From contig CM064875.1 of the NCBI GenBank assembly GCA_032719365.1, positions 37,036,693-37,100,692 on the forward strand: 64,000 nucleotides of DNA. Reading direction: 5' to 3'. The notes under the pieces were generated by a model that was given only the letters and a program-made list of their open reading frames with translations, searched no databases and was not told the DNA's origin. Shown here piece by piece: positions 57,475-64,000 of this stretch. Both the position numbers and the translations under genes were made by a program. The DNA is from Prinsepia uniflora (lineage: Eukaryota; Streptophyta; Magnoliopsida; Rosales; Rosaceae). How positions within the stretch are numbered: the stretch's first letter is position 1; the number at the start of each line of letters is the position of its first letter.

Positions 57475-58735
57475 TTTTTTTAGTATACGACATATCAAAC
57501 ATTTTTGGCGATTTATTATTTGGGTCCATGGCTTGCGCCCCTTTCATCTCCCTTAATGGCCGACTTGGAATATTCCTATTCACCAAATCTAAAATTCCAC
57601 CCATTGGTGCTAACTGAAAGAATATCGAGTAATTTCTTATGCCTTAGGGTTTTAACTCGTAAGTGTGTTCCATCCAAAAACGCGCCTCATTGTGGACTTA
57701 AATAATAATTAGGCTTTTATTTATGGATATATATAAAGATGAAATTAAGGGATAAGTCGTACTACGTCCTCCTTCTAAGGAGTATTTTTTTTTCTTATTA
57801 ATGAAATTCACTTATAGAATCAAATTTTATTTTTCAAATTTAAGCATATAAGTATAAGTTTAGCTCGTAACCTTGTTTGGTATGTCGTATTATACTGATT
57901 TTTTTTTAGTCGGATAGAATAATATAATATGAAATCTATTCTGTTTAATTTAATTTTGTAAGTGCACAAATCATGTAGCAAATATGTAATGATCAAATCC
58001 CACAATGACTTATTTTAACTTTGTTCTTATTTTAACTTTGTTCTACTTTAATTACTTAGATTAATTAATTAAGTCAGAAACTAAACAAAAATAAAATTAA
58101 AAATAAGCACAAACACGATTAGGGTTTTAAACGAAATTAAATATAGGACGAAGTAAAATCTTATAATAAAACAATTAATAAAAATAACAAGTTAATGCAC
58201 TAAATCCACCACTAACCACAACTAACCTAACGATTTTCAGGATTCAATTAATATGAAACTACTGAATATGATGTCCATGCATAAGTCCGACTAAGATACA
58301 CTAAACATATTTTATTCTCTCTTACTTAGCATCTTGTAGGCCAAATGATTACCTTAGGACATCTATCACCTACCAATTAAGATGATGCATGAAGTACTAA
58401 AAAATTAATGACACTACAGTAGTCTAGAAAAGTGACGTGCATTCTTAAGTTATCAAATCTCTCTAATAGATATATATTATACTGGTATGACAAGTTTTTT
58501 TTTTTCTTTCCCAGGTTATGATATGACATTGTTTCTTGAGAGTGAGAACCTGTTTCTCATTTCATTCAAATCTCTCTAATACAAGCGAAAATATAAGACA
58601 ACATCGGCGTGGAGTAGGGGGTAAGACTAAAACATGAAAGTAGAGCAAATTGTACACAAAAACCGCAAGTTAAGAAGCAACCAGAATAAACATAGCAAAC
58701 AACCATTTAAATGATTTACAGCTTTTCGTTCTCGA
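57475..58735. other. Intergenic AT-rich DNA
   Basis: Poly-T runs and a small duplication of TATTTTAACTTTGTTCT at 58010-58045. No convincing ORF. It includes the 3' flank of the TMK gene on the right. Confidence 0.5.
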
Positions 58736-61700
58736 TCATCTCCCATCTGCGGATGTGAAAGAGTCGGCAAATCCATATGGTCGTGTTGGAATACTTGTTT
58801 GAGTATTGTCCAAGCTAGGAAGAAGTGATGAAGAAGAGGATTCAGCATTGCTTCTCCCTTCGTAAGCCTGCCACTTCTTAAGGGCTTGCGGCAATGACAT
58901 TTCAAGATCAATACCATATACGTCTTCACCACTTAGATCACTTGGTTTCCAGAGCTCCACCAGAGAACACAGAACGTTGACGGTATGGCCCATGTCGGGC
59001 CTCTGATACGGCTCTCTTGCGCAGCAGTGACCTGCTAACTCAGCAACAGTGCTCACACTGGCAAGCGTTTCCTCACTGAGATCAATTGTGGGATCAATGG
59101 CCTTTCGGAAGGAGTCCTCGTTGATGAACATCCTCCGGAACCATGTCACAAGGTGCATGCTCTCTTCAGGTTGACTCTCGTCAAGTGCTTTTCTCCCAGT
59201 GACTAGCTCCATCAAAATCACCCCGAAACTGAACACATCCACTTTTGTTGTCACACGGCCAGTAACTGCATGCATTAATCCAAATGTTTTGCTCAAGATT
59301 AACGTCAATATCGATCAGCAAGCACTAACCGAAAGCTAAATAAAATTTAATTATCGTTCTATGAAATACGAGACTTCATTATAAATTGCAGGACCACAAG
59401 AATATAGAAAAGCAAGCGAAAAGACAATAATTAGCTTTGTTGTAAAGCTACTTACGTGGGTTCAGACGACATAAAAAGAAAACATACAGATACCAAAAGG
59501 CCAAAACCAGCTGGAAACAACTAATTTAAAGGATACTTTGTATGGGAAAGATAAGCAAAATATTCTACCACTGAATAATTATTTTAAAGAGCAGCCAAAA
59601 TAGGTCAACATTCAGGTTATTCGAGGTCAGAAAGCCTAACAATGGCCCGAAAAGGCTAAGACCCCAGCTGGCAGAGAATAAAATGACGCAGTATAGATTA
59701 TGACTGAACATGCAATTTGGTGAAGTTTGGATTACACTCATCATTCATACATGGGCTTTCTTGTCCCAGTCCCTAACTACGAACCCTCTCGAGGAATCAT
59801 GACTTCACGTTTCAATTTGCTTTCTTAACAATGACACTAAGTGAGAGGCCAACTCTATTTCATAGTCGATGAAAAAGATGGCAGATGGATCCCGCATATC
59901 AATATGTGGCATAAAACAGACCGGCCACGCTCATTACCATGTTACCTCTTCTAGAGATTGGCTTAACAAATCTGAGAGTGGTGGGCTACACAGCTTGAAG
60001 AATCTGACTTTTGGCTCAGTGGTTTGTTTCCTTACAGCTTTTGGCAAAAATAACGAAACATTCCTTAATCGCATACAATGTTTAGGCAAATGATTTAGCA
60101 TGAGTGGCATGAAGGTAAGGTGGGATGCATTGTTTTGTAAGATGCAAAACTCGGGATCCAAGACCAAAAAGAAAATAATTGAGATATGTGTCAGATCTTT
60201 TTTTCTCCTTAAACTTTTCTTGAATATTAAAAAAAAAAATAATAAACTCAGGAAATTAAAAGGAGGCAAAGCGCAAAGGAACTCAAACTGACCTGATATC
60301 CCCTCTCATGTTTTAGTTCCTTTAATTTCTTTAGATTGAAAATTTTACTTGTTTTGGAAGAATATTAACAAAAATGAACTCAAAAGTAAATAGAAACAAG
60401 AATTACCTGCATATTCTGGAGCCAAGTAACCAAAAGTCCCTGCAATTTTAGTTTCGATTGAACCCTTACCCTCCGGAGCAAGCCGCACAAGACCAAAATC
60501 TGCAACCTTAGCCCTCATATCATCTCCAAGAAGAATATTTGAAGGCTTTAAGTCCCTATGTATAAAACTCTGATGGGCCAAACCATGGAGATACTCAACA
60601 CCCCTTGCTACATCCAAGGCAATGGTCAGCCTTTTCGTCCATTCCAGTGGCTTCAATCCTTCTTCCGGCCAGCGAAAGAGGTACCTACTGAGAGTTCCTT
60701 GAGGCATATATTCATATACAAGAAGTCTTTCATTTCCATCCAAACAATACCCCAAAAGAGCAACTAAATGCCTGTGGCGAACCTTTGTCAAAACGGATAT
60801 CTCAGACTTAAATTCGTGAAGCCCCTTTCCAGCTATTACCCCAGCCTCCATTCTCTTAACAGCAATCTTTGTTCCATCATGTAGCTCCCCTTTATACACT
60901 GTTCCAAAACCTCCTTGTCCCAATATATTTTCTTGACTGAAATTGTTCGTCACATTGCGGAGCACTTGAATAGAAATCACCATGTTTCCTGCTTCAACCA
61001 TTTGGATTTCACTGGGCTCACTGCTAGGAAAAGTATGAGCTTCACTAATTGCACCAACACTAACACTAGACCCTGCAACTGTGATCTTCATGCTCTCATT
61101 ATCAGATCCAGAATGGCGGGGATGAAGTACCATTGCATTCGGGCTCTGAACTCTGGTTAACTTCTTTTGTTTTGTTCTATATACACAGAAAAGCAACACC
61201 GCAATTAAGAACATAACAAAAATACCCCCGATTACGGAGAACACAATAACTCCTATTAGGGTTGAAGATTTCTTTTGATGAGGGCCAAAACTGCCCCTAT
61301 TTCCAGAACCTATAGTTGTAGAAGGGTCAGTCGAATTCTGAGACAGTGCACCACCCGATGATGTACTCTTTTCCTTCCCAATATCAGGATTACCGTCCTT
61401 CTTTACAAGGACATTGGCCTTAAAATCTGGGACTTTCCCATACAGCATATTGTTTGACACATCCAAAGCACTAAGTGCAGGCAGTGTGGCAAGCTCCATA
61501 GGAATAGTTCCAGTTAAATTGTTATCAGCAAGAACAAGCGTACGCAGGGACTTCAGCGACGCGATTGCAGGAGAAATTGTTCCAGTGAGACCCATTTTCT
61601 GAAAATTGAGGACAGTTATGTTCCCAGTGCTACATGTGACCCCAATCCAATCCGCACAGGGATCATTTCCCTTCCAATTCTCGGCGAACCTTTGTGGATA

Positions 61701-62741
61701 ACCCATTGAACCCACAACCAAAAGCAAAGTATTCACTCGAGGATCACAATCAACAGGACTTCGCAAACAAAAGTTATTAGAGCCCTTACTCATATCTACT
61801 GAAACCCCAGCTGGAAAAGCAGGCATTGGTCCTTGAAAATAATTGTTTGTCAAATTTACAACCTCTAGTGATTTAACGTTCAACAATGACGCTAGAACAG
61901 GACCAGTAAACATATTATCTCTCAAACTCAAGCTCCGCAAATCTGTCAAACCCGAAAAGTCTGGTAATGGACCCGAAAACCCATTTGAATGCAACCAAAC
62001 CTCTTTCAACAGAGTCATGTTCTGCATAACACCAATGCTTCCACCAAGCTTACCAGAACTTTCTTGCCCATTAAGCCAAAGAGACTGAATTTGCGACCCG
62101 GAAAAACTAGCCGGCAATTCTCCTTGGAGGGCATTGAAAGCCAAGTGCAAGTTAACCAGACCCGGAAACGCATCACCGTCGAAAATATCCGGTATATTTC
62201 CGGTAATGTTGGCCGAATTGGCCGAGAAATTTTGAAGTGACGATGCATTTCGGAGAGTTTGGGGGATTTCCCAGCCCATAAAAGGGTTGTTATCAATTTC
62301 AACAGATTGAAGTGAAGTCATTCCAGCAAAGAAATCACTAGGAATCGAACTAAAAAGATTGTTACTAAGCATTAGAACTTGCAAAGAGCTTAGCCCGCTT
62401 AAGCTTGGAAGAGGGCCTGAAATTTTGTTCCACTGAAGCTCTAAACGCTCTAGTTCAGTCAAGTTTTGGAGACTTGGAGGAAGCGTACCTTCGAGACTCT
62501 GGTGACCCAATTGGATCCGGGCCACCCTCTTGTCATCTGAGCAGCCTACATGGCTCCACTTGCAGGGGTCCGGGTCAGACCACCTGAGAGATTCAGACGG
62601 GCTGAGGCTCTTCTTGAGAGCCAACATTACTGCAGCATCATTGCTTGAGCTTGGTTGAGAGTTGGTACGCAGCAGAACTGAAGAAAACCCAACAAGCAAA
62701 AGAGCCAGAAAATTAAACCCAGAATGCGTTTTCTTCTTCAT
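58736..62741 (-). CDS. TMK1: TMK-type leucine-rich-repeat receptor kinase, two exons
   Basis: CDS complement(58736..59265, 60407..62741), 954 residues. The exon 1 donor (GCAG/GTAATT) and exon 2 acceptor (ATGCAG/TTACTG) restore PEYAVTGRVTTK in the activation region; the intron is 1,141 bp. ATG at 62741 is chosen because it opens a signal peptide (residues 1-29); the frame continues upstream only with TTG. Leucine-rich repeats span about 74-310 and 375-440, split by a cysteine-containing island (325-372), the TMK hallmark. The transmembrane helix is 494-520. The kinase (about 606-880) has GQGGFGTVYKG, Lys629, HRD at 728-730 and DFG at 748-750, so it is an active RD kinase. The tail ends FADSFTSADGR as in TMK1. 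TMKs act at the plasma membrane in auxin signalling and cell expansion. No defects seen. Confidence 0.95.
59266..60406 (-). other. Intron of the TMK gene
   Basis: GT-AG borders, with AT-rich stretches and an A-run at 60230-60240. ORFs in it are chance. The position, inside the kinase activation segment after PEYA, is the expected intron site for TMK genes. Confidence 0.88.
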
Positions 62742-63231
62742 CTTCAATAATCTGCCCACAGGGAGCGGAAGGAAGAGAGATGTTGAAGGTGAGTTTTGTA
62801 CAAAATCGCAGAAAGGTTCCAACTTTCAGCAAGATGGCTGCATATTATTGCCTATGATCATGTGGGTTAACAGAGAATGGGGAGTTATGAACTTAGGTGA
62901 AGGAAAGTTGGAATTTTTGAGAAAGAAATAGGGAAATGGGGTAATGGTTTTGATTTTCTTAGGAAATGGAGAGAAGAAGAGGAGGGGCTGAGTTGGGTTG
63001 CAGCACATGGGGGTGACAGGTGACTGGTGAGGACCACATGGGGGGATCTGGGAAGGCTGTCAAATGACAGGGCTAAAAGGCTGGAAATTAGTCATGATTT
63101 TTGAGAGAATGGGTTTTGGAAGCTGGTCCATCTCCAGGGAGGGTTAAGTCGGGGATTACAAAATGTATGAAGGTTGAATATTTTATATTTGTGTATGTTT
63201 AGATTTGGAGACTTGGAGAGTGTTGTGCTTA
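62742..63231 (-). promoter_or_regulatory. 5' leader and proximal promoter of the TMK gene
   Basis: About 490 bp between the ATG and a GA tract. No canonical TATA box is evident; A/T-rich runs occur at 62930-62975. Transcription start unknown. Confidence 0.4.
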
Positions 63232-63269
63232 TCTCTCTCTCTCTTTCTCTTTCTCTTTCTCTCTCTCTG
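63232..63269 (-). repeat. GA-rich microsatellite upstream of the TMK gene
   Basis: (CT)n interspersed with TTTCT on the plus strand, i.e. GA on the gene's strand, about 490 bp before the ATG. GAGA tracts are bound by BBR/BPC factors in plants; a role here is inferred. Confidence 0.75.
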
Positions 63270-63343
63270 CAGAAAGGAGGAAAGGAGGAAAGGAGGACTT
63301 GCACGTGGCCTGTTTTGATTATTTTGTGTTTGAAAAACATCAA

Positions 63344-64000
63344 ATTGTTTCTTTTCTATATGAAGAAATGTTGCATGTCCCCCACTATTTTACCTTTGAT
63401 TATTCTTTTGTTTATTAATACAGTTGCTTACCTTCTAAAAAGCACCTGATCAATTGGTACGAGCAAACTCAGTTCGGCTGATGGTTCACTTCGTGACAAT
63501 GACCCAAATGAATATGCAGCTTTAAAATTTTCCTGTTCAGATTTGTAAGAACGTTTCTCAGTCCAGCATTATCCTTGCCAGAATTAGTACGAACTTTGAG
63601 TGTAACCCAACATAAGTTCGGCCCCCTTGGTAGAAATCCCATGAGGCTTCAATGGAAATTATTGCAGCAACTCTGCCGCGCAAATCTGCTCACCGGCAGA
63701 ACTTGCGCAGGCCCGTATGTGCATACCGTAACAGCTGGAGCAGGCCGTTGCTGCCAGCGCACTGAACGCCTACTACAGACCCACCAGGCCCTTACACAAC
63801 AAAATTTTCTTAGCCCAGCAGACCAGCGGATACCAGGCCCTTTCTTCTTGACTTGCTGTTCAGCCGTTTCCACTGGCCCAATGACTAGTCAGCCCATTTC
63901 AAACCGTGTTCCGGTGATTTTACAAACCACAGAAAGCACTCACATGAACGCATAAATTAAAAATAAAGTGAATTAAATTTTAATTTGAAATTTTTTCCAT
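63344..64000. other. Unassigned right edge
   Basis: A 126-codon plus frame (63575-63955) is present, but its cysteine/glutamine-rich composition matches no family I know and it lacks promoter context. I see nothing else here. Confidence 0.4.

Noticed and set aside
62742..62822. N-terminal extension of the TMK protein by 27 residues
   Set aside because: It would need a TTG start; the ATG at 62741 opens a proper signal peptide.
63575..63955. 126-codon ORF at the right edge as a gene
   Set aside because: Unrecognised, odd composition, opposite frame also open; likely chance.
1..64000. tRNA, rRNA or small RNA genes
   Set aside because: None recognised; the only tRNA-like stretches are primer-binding sites of retroelements.

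Overview
This window is nuclear DNA from a flowering plant, almost certainly a eudicot. The evidence is intron-bearing plant genes (a PUB20/21-type U-box ligase and a TMK-type receptor kinase), plant-specific LTR-retrotransposon lineages (Tekay/Del-like chromoviruses and a Tat-lineage element), and TGGTATCAGAGC primer-binding sites matching plant initiator tRNA-Met. The LTR families remind me of Rosaceae genomes, but the window itself does not prove that.

About 1-52,800 is a nested retrotransposon pile. From the left: the 3' half of a chromovirus (A, pol + 3' LTR, 1-4707) has jumped into the gag-protease gene of an opposite-strand element (C, 4708-9281). C has jumped into the 5' LTR of a large non-autonomous element (B, 9282-18299). 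B sits in an LTR of a third family (D, 18300-19075), and D sits in an LTR of an AC-rich non-autonomous element (E). E is arranged LTR-internal-LTR-internal. Its second LTR is split by a complete 11.75-kb Tat element (F, 21183-32932) with 488-bp LTRs differing at 7 positions and a perfect AAACA target duplication. F carries minus-strand gag and pol with a second, RNase-H-like domain. It also has a convergent, intron-containing antisense ORF on the plus strand and a ~112-bp tandem array. E's second internal copy is split by two related LTRs in inverted orientation (G, 35320-40155). After a short island with a decayed casein kinase 2 alpha fragment (40629-41271), 41793-52817 consists only of stacked minus-strand LTRs. 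Two of these (42763-45697 and 47344-50238) are clear solo LTRs with perfect 5-bp duplications.

From 52,818 rightwards the DNA is genic. It holds a LINE ORF1 (DUF4283) relic, the U-box E3 ligase gene (53980-55320, +) with a TATA box and tandem W-boxes, and a 1.75-kb element with ~375-bp terminal inverted repeats that carries an alpha/beta-hydrolase gene fragment (55730-57474, Pack-MULE-like). It ends with a two-exon TMK receptor-kinase gene (62741-58736, -) that has a GA-rich tract upstream.

The retroelement genes are mostly broken by stops and frameshifts; the two host genes look intact. No new enzymatic system was found. The most unusual signals are cis-structures shared by otherwise diverged LTR families: a 26-bp palindrome, a GC-rich hairpin core, a repeated GTTGACTTTT module, and an extended terminal inverted symmetry. 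Others are the hairpin-forming 112-bp array, the inverted LTR pair and the spliced antisense ORF.
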